Assembly (NCBI GenBank): GCA_965227315.1
Contig: OZ245737.1
Location: forward strand, 3,410,001-3,474,000
Source: JANQHS01 sp965227315
GTDB taxonomy: Bacteria > Bacteroidota > Bacteroidia > Cytophagales > CCMP332
Length of the DNA stretch: 64,000 bases
Reading direction: 5' to 3'
Under the pieces are notes generated by a model. That model worked only from the letters and a program-made list of their open reading frames with translations, was not told the DNA's origin and did no database searches. The translations under genes and the position numbers were made by a program. Shown in pieces: positions 26,731 through 34,290 of the stretch. Numbering within the stretch: position 1 is the first letter of the stretch; each line of letters begins with the position of its first letter.

Positions 26731-26831
26731 CATCAACCCGGATCAAATTTAAGATTCGGGTTTTTTTTTGTGCTCTCATTTTTTACTGTTCAAAGGGGCG
26801 AGAAGCCTGTCCCGTCCCGATTTCAATCGGG
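26715..26831 (+). repeat. Tandem repeat copy 1, includes tRNA-Lys 3' end and terminator
   Basis: 117-bp unit starting in the tRNA T loop, passing through the tRNA 3' end, its terminator hairpin, a spacer reading TGTTCAAAGGGGCGAGAAGC, and ending with the inverted repeat CCCGAT-TTCA-ATCGGG (26816-26831). Copy 2 starts 129 bp further on. The copies differ by one T in the poly-T run (9 versus 8). Reading frames across this block arise from the repeat and are not genes. Confidence 0.95.
26735..26769 (+). terminator. Rho-independent terminator of tRNA-Lys
   Basis: Stem AACCCGGATC / GATTCGGGTT (10 bp including one G-T pair) around loop AAATTTAA, followed by nine T residues, starting 4 nt after the tRNA discriminator base. 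Confidence 0.9.
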
Positions 26832-26843
26832 TTTATTACGGGA

Positions 26844-26959
26844 AGCCCCGGCCGACTCACATCAACCCGGATCAAATTTAAGATTCGGGTTTTTTTTGTG
26901 CTCTCATTTTTTACTGTTCAAAGGGGCGAGAAGCCTGTCCCGTCCCGATTTCAATCGGG
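26844..26959 (+). repeat. Tandem repeat copy 2, carries a tRNA-Lys 3' fragment
   Basis: 116-bp second copy of the unit at 26715-26831. Its first 16 nt (26844-26859) reproduce the 3' end of tRNA-Lys without the rest of the gene, so it is a tRNA fragment and cannot fold into a cloverleaf. It includes a second copy of the terminator and of the CCCGAT-TTCA-ATCGGG inverted repeat (26944-26959). Near identity of the copies suggests a recent tandem duplication or slippage. Confidence 0.95.
26864..26897 (+). terminator. Duplicate terminator hairpin in repeat copy 2
   Basis: Same 10-bp stem and loop as the tRNA terminator, followed by eight T residues. It would act as a backup stop for transcription that reads past the first terminator towards the convergent transketolase gene. 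Confidence 0.85.
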
Positions 26960-27002
26960 ATCATATCAAGCTTGGACAGGATATTTTAAGGTTCGTTGTT
27001 TT

Positions 27003-27950
27003 CTATTTCAGCAAGGCCAGGCTCTTGGCCAGGATTGCATTGGAATCTATCCCGTATTTCGCCATTAACTCAGCAGGTGTTCCACTTTCACCAAAGGTAT
27101 CCATGACCGCTACCATGTCCATTTTGGTTGGATGCTCACGCGAAAGGAGGGAGGCAACACTTTCTCCCAGGCCTCCTGCTCTTTGGTGCTCTTCGGCCGT
27201 GATCACTTTTCCTGTCTTTCTGGCTGAATTAAGGATGATCTCTTCATCAAGAGGCTTGATCGTATGAATGTTGATCAGATCGACTGAATAACCCTGGCTC
27301 TCCAATTGATCTGCGGCCATGACGGCCTCCCAAACCAAATGTCCTGTGGCAATGATGCTTAGATCATTACCCTCTCGAATTTGTACGCCTTTGCCGATCG
27401 TAAAATCATCTTCCAGGGAAGTGAAGTTGACGACCTTGGGACGACCAAACCTGAGATAAACAGGCCCCTTCCATTGATGAACCGCCTTGGTGGCTAGAAC
27501 GGTCTGATTATGGTCGCAGGGATTTACAACGGTCATATTGGGGAGCATCTTCATCATTCCCAAGTCTTCCAGCATCTGATGGGTGGCACCATCCTCCCCG
27601 AGGGTCAATCCGGCATGAGAAGCACATATTTTGACATTCTTTTCCGAGTAGGCGACAGATTGACGTATTTGATCGTAGACCCTGCCTGTCGAGAAATTTG
27701 CAAAGGTTCCGGTAAAGGGAATTTTGCCACCAATGGCAAGGCCCGCCGCCAGTCCGATCATATTGGCCTCGGCCACACCTGCCTGGAAAAATCTATCGGG
27801 AAATTCCTTTTCGAAGGCATCCATTTTGAGCGAACCCGTCAGGTCTGCACAGATCGCGACAACGTTGGGGTCCTGTTTTCCCAATTCGTGAAGCGCGATC
27901 CCGAATCCTGATCTTGTATCTTTCTTTTCCAAAGTCTCAGTATTGACCAT
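27003..27950 (-). CDS. Transketolase, C-terminal subunit
   Basis: 315 residues comprising the pyrimidine-binding and C-terminal domains of transketolase (pentose phosphate pathway, two-carbon transfer between ketose and aldose phosphates with TPP). Landmarks: RFFQAGVAEANMIGLAAGLA near 54-73 with the catalytic Glu, FANFSTGRVYDQIRQSVAY near 83-101, HAGLTLGEDGATHQMLEDLG near 112-131, and HTIKPLDEE near 228. The N-terminal TPP-binding half is a separate gene at 29316-30179, with a vWA gene between them. Start ATG 27950 lies 1 bp after the vWA stop, so all three are likely cotranscribed. Confidence 0.94.
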   Translation of the reverse strand: MVNTETLEKKDTRSGFGIALHELGKQDPNVVAICADLTGSLKMDAFEKEFPDRFFQAGVAEANMIGLAAGLAIGGKIPFTGTFANFSTGRVYDQIRQSVAYSEKNVKICASHAGLTLGEDGATHQMLEDLGMMKMLPNMTVVNPCDHNQTVLATKAVHQWKGPVYLRFGRPKVVNFTSLEDDFTIGKGVQIREGNDLSIIATGHLVWEAVMAADQLESQGYSVDLINIHTIKPLDEEIILNSARKTGKVITAEEHQRAGGLGESVASLLSREHPTKMDMVAVMDTFGESGTPAELMAKYGIDSNAILAKSLALLK

Positions 27951-27951
27951 A

Positions 27952-29316
27952 TTAGAATAGTTTGATTTTGGTTGCCGCCTGAGGGCGGATTGAAAATGTT
28001 TTTATTGAGGTGAATCTGCTTCCTTGAGAACCCTTGGCTCTAAAGACCACTTTATAGTTCCCCGGTTGAAGGTTATAACTTCCCTGATTGTAAAAATTCA
28101 TGATCCAAACATCCGGTTTTCCAGGAGCTACCTGGTAAACAGCCCCGACTCCCTTACCACCATCCATGATGGTCATCAGGCCCGGCGCCTCGATCGTTAG
28201 GGTCTTAGTTTCGTGATTTTTTATCTGAACACCGGCAAATCTTGTCCTTGGGTGGGTGAGCACTTCAATATCATAGGTTCCTGTCAAATACCTTTCCTCG
28301 CGTTTGAACTCCTGTACGTTTATGATCCTGGGGTCATTCTTTTTTCTAATCAAGACCTCAAGATTCTTATAGCCATTGAATCCCTTGCATTTGAAATTCA
28401 GGTATCCCGTTGCCGCTTTTATCTGAAGCTTCTTGGTTTCTCCTCCTGTAAAATGAACATTGGTCTTGCGAATAGGAGGGATGGTTGAGACCGTAATGTT
28501 GTAGTCGATGACCGGATCCACTTTAAGAGGATCGGGTTTGCCATCAGGTCCCAAATAATGAATGATCTCTTCAACCGTGTTTCCTGTGAAATTGTTGTAA
28601 AACGCCACTGGAATATTGGTCTCTGTTGGCTTGTTGCTATCATCCATCAGCTCAAGAATTACTGTAGCAGGTTCTATGGATTGATTGAGGGCTGTTTCAA
28701 GAGCATCCTTGAAATTGTCCTGACTTTCGGCATTCAGGTAGGTTCCGAGACAATTGAAATCATCGAGGTACTTATCATCCATTCCGATTCCGACGATAAA
28801 AGGTTTCAGAAAGATGTTTTTCCGTTGAAGGCTTAATGAAATAGCACATGGATCGCCATCGCAGGATTCGAGGCCATCGGTGATGATAATGATGATATTC
28901 CGGGCATTTGGATCTTCGGGGAAATCATTGCCGGCCTTTTCAAGCGAGCGGGCGAGTGGGGTGGTCCCTTTGGGTTTAATCTTCTTAAGTCTTTCCTTTA
29001 TAGCATCTTCATTATTGGGAGCAAAAGGAACCTCCAACTTTGTGTCTTCGCAGTTTTGTTCTTCTTTCAGGTATTGATGTCCATAAGCCCTCAGGGCCAA
29101 CTCGAGCCTGGGAGTTCCTTTTAGGTCATCCATCACCTCGCTGAGAAGTCTTTTCGCTGCCTCGACCCGAAATTCTCCCTCCCAGCGGCCCAGCATAGAG
29201 CCTGAAGCGTCAAAAAGAAAAAGAATTCTGGTGGTCTTATCCTCAGGTGAGAGATGTTGTGCCTCAAGCCTGAGAGCTATTGAAAAAAAGAGTATGGTTA
29301 GAAGAGCTAACCTCAT
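27952..29316 (-). CDS. Secreted von Willebrand factor A domain protein
   Basis: 454 residues. Signal peptide MRLALLTILFFSIALRLEAQ, then a vWA domain at about 28-200 with MIDAS motif DASGSMLG near 36-43, TTPLARSL near 118 and TDGLESCDG near 147. This is followed by beta-rich repeats (about 210-454) such as LEVLIRKKNDP and GTYDIEVLTHPRTRF, probably Ig-like. Start ATG 29316 overlaps the transketolase stop by one base (TGATG). It binds a divalent cation and probably a protein partner in the periplasm or outside the cell. Its position between two cytoplasmic transketolase halves is unexpected. Confidence 0.87.
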   Translation of the reverse strand: MRLALLTILFFSIALRLEAQHLSPEDKTTRILFLFDASGSMLGRWEGEFRVEAAKRLLSEVMDDLKGTPRLELALRAYGHQYLKEEQNCEDTKLEVPFAPNNEDAIKERLKKIKPKGTTPLARSLEKAGNDFPEDPNARNIIIIITDGLESCDGDPCAISLSLQRKNIFLKPFIVGIGMDDKYLDDFNCLGTYLNAESQDNFKDALETALNQSIEPATVILELMDDSNKPTETNIPVAFYNNFTGNTVEEIIHYLGPDGKPDPLKVDPVIDYNITVSTIPPIRKTNVHFTGGETKKLQIKAATGYLNFKCKGFNGYKNLEVLIRKKNDPRIINVQEFKREERYLTGTYDIEVLTHPRTRFAGVQIKNHETKTLTIEAPGLMTIMDGGKGVGAVYQVAPGKPDVWIMNFYNQGSYNLQPGNYKVVFRAKGSQGSRFTSIKTFSIRPQAATKIKLF

Positions 29317-30179
29317 CAATAGTCACCCATGGTTTCCTTAAGTTGGGCCAGGGCGTTTTCTGCCTGTTCATCATTGGGTGGGACTCCATGCCACTTATGA
29401 GTACCCATCATGAAATCTACACCGAAGCCCATTTCCGTTTTCATCAGGATTACGATCGGTTTTCCTTTGGATCTGAGCTCCTGAGCATTTTGAATAGTCT
29501 CCGCAAGCTCCTGAATATTATTGCCGTCGCAAACCAGAACCTCCCACCCAAACGAACTATACTTTGCATCCAGATCGGTTAGTCCCATAATGTCACTTAC
29601 ATCACCGTCTATTTGTCTGTTGTTCCAGTCCACGATCCCGATCAGATTATCGATCTTGTTTTGGGCAGCAAACATTACCGCTTCCCAGATCTGTCCTTCC
29701 TGTTGCTCGCCATCCCCCATAAGCACGTATACAGTGTGATCGTCCTTGTTGAGTCTTTTGGAAAGTGCAGCTCCATTGGCTACGGACAATCCCTGCCCTA
29801 AACTTCCGGATGCAACTCTGATGCCAGGAAGATGCTCTTCAGTAGCGGGATGCCCCTGTAGCCTTGAATCGATCTTTCTGAATGTTTTTAGCTCCGATGG
29901 GGGAAAATATGACGTGGTTCTTGAAAGTGTACTGTACCACACCGGTGAAATATGCCCGTTTGAAAGGAAAAAAAGATCTTCATTGTTCCCCTCAGGATTG
30001 AATTGTTCCTTATCTATTTTCAATACCTTGCCATAGAGCAAAGCGAACAGGTCCGCACAACCCAGGGAGCCACCGGGATGGCCGGATTTTGCCCCATGGG
30101 TCATTCGTATGATATCTCTCCGGATCTGTGTGCTTAGATCCGAAATATTGCGGAGTTCTTCTTCTGTGAGGTAGGGCAT
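29316..30179 (-). CDS. Transketolase, N-terminal subunit
   Basis: 287 residues, the TPP diphosphate-binding half of transketolase. HGAKSGHPGGSLGCADLFAL near 28-47 and the TPP motif GDGEQQEGQIWEAVMFAAQN to VDWNN near 154-187 are intact. HPATEEHLPGIRVASGSLGQ carries conserved active-site histidines. Works with the C-terminal subunit encoded at 27003-27950. First gene of a three-gene minus-strand operon, with a TAGTTTTG -7 element a few bases upstream. Split transketolases are normal in many bacteria and archaea; the intervening gene is not. Confidence 0.94.
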   Translation of the reverse strand: MPYLTEEELRNISDLSTQIRRDIIRMTHGAKSGHPGGSLGCADLFALLYGKVLKIDKEQFNPEGNNEDLFFLSNGHISPVWYSTLSRTTSYFPPSELKTFRKIDSRLQGHPATEEHLPGIRVASGSLGQGLSVANGAALSKRLNKDDHTVYVLMGDGEQQEGQIWEAVMFAAQNKIDNLIGIVDWNNRQIDGDVSDIMGLTDLDAKYSSFGWEVLVCDGNNIQELAETIQNAQELRSKGKPIVILMKTEMGFGVDFMMGTHKWHGVPPNDEQAENALAQLKETMGDY

Positions 30180-30183
30180 AAGG

Positions 30184-30191
30184 CAAAACTA
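30184..30191 (-). promoter_or_regulatory. -7 element (TAGTTTTG) before the split transketolase operon
   Basis: On the minus strand TAGTTTTG ends 4 bp before the transketolase ATG, matching TAnnTTTG. The best -33 candidate is a TTG at 30217-30219, with 25 bp spacing, slightly long. The short leader is usual for this phylum. Confidence 0.5.
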
Positions 30192-30219
30192 AATTTTAAT
30201 TCGAAAACGGATCTTCCAA

Positions 30220-30669
30220 CTACTTTAGGATCTGGGCGGTATGATCTTTGGTTTTAACCTTTTCTATGATCTCCTCAAGATTACCATCTTCATCAATGAT
30301 AAATGTTTGTCTTGCTGTGCCCATATACTCCCTTCCATACATGCTCTTCTTGACCCATGTTCCGAAGATCTCGTGAATACTTAGATCCTCGTCCGAAATA
30401 AGCGGAAAAGGAAGATCAAATTTATCCTTGAACTTGTTGTGCGATTTTATCGGGTCTTTGCTGATGCCGATCACCTGGACATTGGAGTTCAACAGGTCGT
30501 CGTAATGATCTCTGAGGTTACAGGCCTGAGCCGTACATCCGGGAGTGTTGTCCTTGGGATAGAAGTACAATGCTACTTTTTTACCCTTGAAATCGCTTAA
30601 TGATATATATTCATTATCACCGATAAGTCCTTTAAAATCAGGAACTTTATTTCCAATTTTTAATCCCAT
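30220..30669 (-). CDS. bcp: Thiol peroxidase Bcp (AhpC/TSA-family peroxiredoxin)
   Basis: 149 residues, normal length for BCP/PrxQ. Reduces hydroperoxides using thioredoxin. The peroxidatic cysteine is in KDNTPGCTAQACNLRD near 39-54, with the resolving cysteine five residues later (the alpha-helical PrxQ type). LYFYPKDNTPG, ISKDPIKSH and RQTFIIDEDG are further family blocks. The ATG is preceded by a 40-bp gap from the transketolase operon. It is followed after 3 bp of gap by the M23 peptidase coding end on the same strand. Confidence 0.95.
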   Translation of the reverse strand: MGLKIGNKVPDFKGLIGDNEYISLSDFKGKKVALYFYPKDNTPGCTAQACNLRDHYDDLLNSNVQVIGISKDPIKSHNKFKDKFDLPFPLISDEDLSIHEIFGTWVKKSMYGREYMGTARQTFIIDEDGNLEEIIEKVKTKDHTAQILK

Positions 30670-30672
30670 AGT

Positions 30673-32562
30673 TTAATAATTTTTGATAAATTCATTTTTG
30701 TTTCCTGCCTGGTCTTCTATGACCAATTTGAAGTCTCCTTTGAAGGCACCGACCTCTTCTTTCCTTCTGGATACCAAAATCGACTTTTTTGCATCGAACT
30801 CCATCATGATCCATTCACCGTTCAACTCACCCCGGTAATTCTTGATACCAGACATCCGGTCCTCGATTTTGAATCTTAGCCTGCCCCATCGGTTTCCAAG
30901 ATATCGAATGGAGGGTTTGACCGTGTCTTTGGCAACCGTGAATTTCCCGAAGGACTTGGTGGTGAAAACCAGTTTGTCATCCTTCCAATAACCGCCAACG
31001 AAATCCATTGTTTTTCCATAGAGAATATATGCATGCGAATTGGCTCTCCCAAACGATGTATCACTGATTGTCCATGTGACTTTGATGGGGGCGCGAAGCG
31101 GGGTCAGATAATTTGCCAACTCTATCGAGCTGGAATCATGATCCAATTTCAGGACTATGGTATCGAACAGGGATTTACGGAAGAAATCGATCTGCAGATC
31201 ATCGGAAAAAAACGAAAATTCTACAGCGGGGGGCACCAAAACCTTATGGTCAAACCTTTTGGATTGATCTCCCAGGCTAATGCTATCGAGGATCATTTTT
31301 CTCAAATCCCAGAGATGAACGAGCTGTCCCTGTTCGACATAGCTGGGTTCGAGCTCAAATTTCAAATTCCCCGAGTAAAGATAAAGAGGGGCCTCCTGTG
31401 ATTTCCCCCTGGTCATGATCTTCAGAAAATACTTCCACCGCTTGCATTCAAAAGCGAGAGAATCTTTTGGAGTTGCGCTCATTTCAATGGCCTGCTTGTC
31501 GGTCTTATCATTCCTGAAATAAAATGAGCCTTTGGCTTTGTTTCCCATGGCATCAATTAATTCGAAGGATAGCTCATGGGGTTTGGCATCTTCAAGCTCG
31601 ATGATTCCCTGCTTTCCATTGGATCGATAAAAGGGAAGGAGGTTCCCTGTTTCCTTATGGACCCTGTGAAACCACCTGTTTCTTGTGACAAGAGAAGGAA
31701 AATCTACATGAAGATTGATAAACCTCGTCAGCAGGACAGGCAAGGAATTTATTTTTGCTGAAAAGACCTCTTTTCCATCCAAATACAGATTGTACGCCTG
31801 GATTCCTGTCCTGTTCCAATTTCCGGACATTTTATCATAACCCTTGAATTCAAGTGCAAATGGTCCGCTCACCTTCAGGGTGTCTTTGATGTAGTAGGAT
31901 CCGGATGAAGAGTTTCGATAACATCTCAACTCCTTTGAAACGCCTGAACCGTCGATCTGAGTACTAGCGGATTTGGGAATCACTTTTAGGGCCTGAATTA
32001 TGGGGGGCGCACTGTCCAAAACCTCTGTAAAACCAAACTCAAGAGGGTTCAACTGCCTATTCTTTTCATCGCGGATCTCGAAATGGAGGTGGGGCGCCGC
32101 AGAAAACCCGGAATTACCGGAAAAGGCAATGATCTCTCCCTTTTTGACGGGGAATTCCAGTTTCTTGGGAAAGTAATCGATTCGATAGCTCTCTTTTTCG
32201 TATTGCATATCAAGGGCCATGTTCTCCATTTCCGGAGAAAATTTTTCCAGATGGGCATAGACAGTTATGTATCCGTTGGGATGAGTTACATTCAACCTCT
32301 TTCCATAGCCGGTTGGGGATATGGAAATCCTCGAGATATAGCCATCGGCCGCGGCATAGATCGGAAGTCCGGTTTGCCCGGCGGTTTTGACATCGATGCC
32401 GCCATGAAAATGCCCTCTCCTGAGCTCTCCCATGGTCCCGGCCAAAAAATTGACCTTTCCTGGGTTGATGGGGAACTGAAAATACTGGGAATCAGGGAAT
32501 TCACCCCCCCTAAATCCGGATGCGAAAATGATGAGGAAAAAAAGGATTCTACCTGACCTCAA
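30673..32562 (-). CDS. Exported M23-family metallopeptidase
   Basis: About 629 residues. Start TTG 32562 gives the signal peptide MRSGRILFFLIIFASGFRG and a 14-bp overlap with the upstream FAH-family gene; an ATG at 32610 would add 16 unlikely residues. The LytM/M23 domain at about 25-185 has HFHGGIDV with the zinc ligands and HLHFEIRD, the HxH motif. The remaining about 440 residues are beta-rich and of unknown fold. It should cleave peptidoglycan cross-links in the periplasm, or act as a LytM-type activator with intact zinc ligands. The long C-terminal part is typical of Bacteroidota homologues. Confidence 0.88.
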   Translation of the reverse strand: MRSGRILFFLIIFASGFRGGEFPDSQYFQFPINPGKVNFLAGTMGELRRGHFHGGIDVKTAGQTGLPIYAAADGYISRISISPTGYGKRLNVTHPNGYITVYAHLEKFSPEMENMALDMQYEKESYRIDYFPKKLEFPVKKGEIIAFSGNSGFSAAPHLHFEIRDEKNRQLNPLEFGFTEVLDSAPPIIQALKVIPKSASTQIDGSGVSKELRCYRNSSSGSYYIKDTLKVSGPFALEFKGYDKMSGNWNRTGIQAYNLYLDGKEVFSAKINSLPVLLTRFINLHVDFPSLVTRNRWFHRVHKETGNLLPFYRSNGKQGIIELEDAKPHELSFELIDAMGNKAKGSFYFRNDKTDKQAIEMSATPKDSLAFECKRWKYFLKIMTRGKSQEAPLYLYSGNLKFELEPSYVEQGQLVHLWDLRKMILDSISLGDQSKRFDHKVLVPPAVEFSFFSDDLQIDFFRKSLFDTIVLKLDHDSSSIELANYLTPLRAPIKVTWTISDTSFGRANSHAYILYGKTMDFVGGYWKDDKLVFTTKSFGKFTVAKDTVKPSIRYLGNRWGRLRFKIEDRMSGIKNYRGELNGEWIMMEFDAKKSILVSRRKEEVGAFKGDFKLVIEDQAGNKNEFIKNY

Positions 32563-33160
32563 AGTCCATAAACTTTTTGTCTTCGATAAATCCCTGAAGT
32601 CGATCTCCAACCTCGACCGGTCCGACTCCTTCAGGTGTGCCTGTATAGATCAGGTCACCCTTTTTCAAGGTCATATACCTTGAAACAAAACTGATCAGTT
32701 GATCAATTGGATATAGCATATCCGCAGTATTTCCCTCCTGGACCAAATCACCGTTCTTCTTCAGTGAAAAACTGAGGTTTTGGATATTCTCAAATTCAGC
32801 AACAGGAACAAAGTTGGAAATAGGAGCGGAGCCGTTAAACCCCTTGGCCAATGTCCAGGGCAATCCTTCTTTCTTATATTTTGATTGGAGATCCCGTGCG
32901 GTAAAATCTATGCCAAGCGCCATTTCCTGGTAGTAGGTATGGGCGAACTCCGGGGCAATATCCTTACCTACCTTACAGATCTTTACGACAATCTCTACCT
33001 CATGCTGTACATCCTTGGTATACTCAGGAATATAGAAGGAGTCGTTGTTCCTGAGGATTGCAGAGTCGGGTTTCAGAAAGACGACGGGATCACCCAGGTC
33101 CCTATTGCCCAATTCCTTAATATGTTTTGCATAATTTCGCCCGATCCCAATGATCTTCAT
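32549..33160 (-). CDS. Fumarylacetoacetate hydrolase-family protein
   Basis: 203 residues, the short FAH form (YcgM-like). Metal ligands come from QHEVEIVVKI near 52-61 and a following Asp (GIDFTARDLQSKYKKEG near 83-99); KGFNGSAP near 106 and YTGTPEGVGPV near 171 are conserved catalytic and structural blocks. Members hydrolyse or decarboxylate short acylpyruvates or oxaloacetate; substrate not determined. Start ATG 33160 lies only 9 bp from the start of a divergent lipoprotein gene. Confidence 0.92.
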   Translation of the reverse strand: MKIIGIGRNYAKHIKELGNRDLGDPVVFLKPDSAILRNNDSFYIPEYTKDVQHEVEIVVKICKVGKDIAPEFAHTYYQEMALGIDFTARDLQSKYKKEGLPWTLAKGFNGSAPISNFVPVAEFENIQNLSFSLKKNGDLVQEGNTADMLYPIDQLISFVSRYMTLKKGDLIYTGTPEGVGPVEVGDRLQGFIEDKKFMDFEVR

Positions 33161-33169
33161 ATCTTATTC

Positions 33170-33499
33170 ATGAGTTTTCGAAAAGGAATTTTTCTCTGTT
33201 TATCCGTTTTGGCAATGTTATCATCTTCGTGTAAGAAACTCAATTCTTCCACCCTTTTCCTATCCACATTTTGTCCTGAATGTAAGCCGATGATAGAAAC
33301 TTCCATAAGAGAATTCGAAGGTGTACATTATGCCAACGTAGACACCGGTAAAAACTCCGTTGTTTTCCATTATGAAAACAGCTCTACCGTTCCAAAAGTT
33401 GAAAACTGGTTGAAAAGCAGGGGATTTATGTCGGATACTCTGAATGGGGCCGATACGCTGATCTCCCCGGGGATCAGGGAATGCTGTCAGTCGCCCTAA
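33170..33499 (+). CDS. Small lipoprotein with HMA-like CxxC domain
   Basis: 109 residues from ATG 33170. A longer upstream open frame is an antisense shadow of the FAH gene. Lipoprotein signal MSFRKGIFLCLSVLAML ends in LSSSC (lipid-modified Cys near 21). The mature part has FCPECKPMIETSIREFEGVH, resembling a heavy-metal-associated (HMA/MerP) domain with a CPEC metal-binding pair, then a VDTGKNSVVFHY strand. Two further cysteines end the protein (ECCQ). Probably a metal-binding or redox envelope protein. Its stop shares CTAA with the convergent exonuclease gene. Confidence 0.75.
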   Translation: MSFRKGIFLCLSVLAMLSSSCKKLNSSTLFLSTFCPECKPMIETSIREFEGVHYANVDTGKNSVVFHYENSSTVPKVENWLKSRGFMSDTLNGADTLISPGIRECCQSP

Positions 33500-34290
33500 C
33501 CTTTTCTCAAGGATAGAATTTCCTTGGTAAGGATTTTTTTGGTGTCCTGTGGGAAATCCGACTTCATGATCCAGTCATAGTATTGGGGTTCCTTGCCAAA
33601 CACATCCTTCACCTTTTTTCCCTTGTATTTGCCAAAATTGAAGTTAAGATCTCCTTCATTATCCCTGCTCAATCTTCCGGCAAGGTCAACCATTTTTCCA
33701 AAACTGTACAGATGAAGGTCTTCAATTCTGGAGCTAAGTGGCGGGAGATCGCTGTTTGGAGGCGAGGATCCCTGGTATTTCTCAACCTGAGACATCAGGA
33801 TCTCCTTGGTAGCATTTACATCGGCCATGGCATCATGAGCGTCCACCAGGTCCTTTTGGCAATAGAATTTATAGGCGGCCGTCAGGCTTCTTGGTTCCAT
33901 CAGAAAAAAGATCCTTTGGGAGTCGACCAATCTTCTGTTGTGAAGAGAAAATTCGATATCGGCTCTGGCAAATTCTTCCATGAGAAGGGGGATATCAAAT
34001 TTGATATGGTTATAGCCTCCCAGATCACAGTCCTTTAGAAATTGGTTTACCTCTTTGGCGATCTGAGGAAAAGTCGGCGCATCTTGAACCATTTCATCCG
34101 TTATTCCATGCACATCCGAAGAACTTCCCGGTATCGGCATCTGTGGATTGACCAACTTATTGTATTGCGTTTCCTCGCCCGAAGTAGAAACACGGATCAT
34201 AGCGATTTGTACGATCTTGTCCCGGAGAATATTCGTGCCTGTGGTTTCCAGGTCAAAAAAGACCAAGGGCTTACTTAGCTGAAGGGGCAT
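33496..34290 (-). CDS. DEDDh 3'-5' exonuclease (DnaQ-like)
   Basis: 264 residues. Exo I FFDLETTGTN near 10-19, Exo II GYNHIKFDIPLL near 93-104, Exo III-epsilon HDAMADVNAT near 152-161, giving the full DEDDh set of acidic and histidine residues. The C-terminal FNFGKYKGKKVKDVFGKEPQ segment resembles the small domain found in exodeoxyribonuclease X-type proteins. It degrades DNA 3' to 5', either as a proofreading subunit or a repair nuclease. ATG 34290 directly follows the mpl stop on the same strand. Confidence 0.92.
   Translation of the reverse strand: MPLQLSKPLVFFDLETTGTNILRDKIVQIAMIRVSTSGEETQYNKLVNPQMPIPGSSSDVHGITDEMVQDAPTFPQIAKEVNQFLKDCDLGGYNHIKFDIPLLMEEFARADIEFSLHNRRLVDSQRIFFLMEPRSLTAAYKFYCQKDLVDAHDAMADVNATKEILMSQVEKYQGSSPPNSDLPPLSSRIEDLHLYSFGKMVDLAGRLSRDNEGDLNFNFGKYKGKKVKDVFGKEPQYYDWIMKSDFPQDTKKILTKEILSLRKG

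Noticed and set aside
26715..26959. Attachment-site pair (attL/attR) of an integrated element
   Set aside because: Only 12 bp lie between the repeats and the homology extends far past the tRNA end; no integrase or cargo genes are seen.
26673..27267. Open reading frames across the tRNA-Lys repeat block
   Set aside because: They arise from the tRNA, the tandem repeat and the antisense of the transketolase C-half; the proteins are repetitive and match no family.
32885..33169. N-terminal extension of the CxxC lipoprotein
   Set aside because: Antisense shadow of the FAH-family gene; ATG 33170 gives a proper lipoprotein signal.
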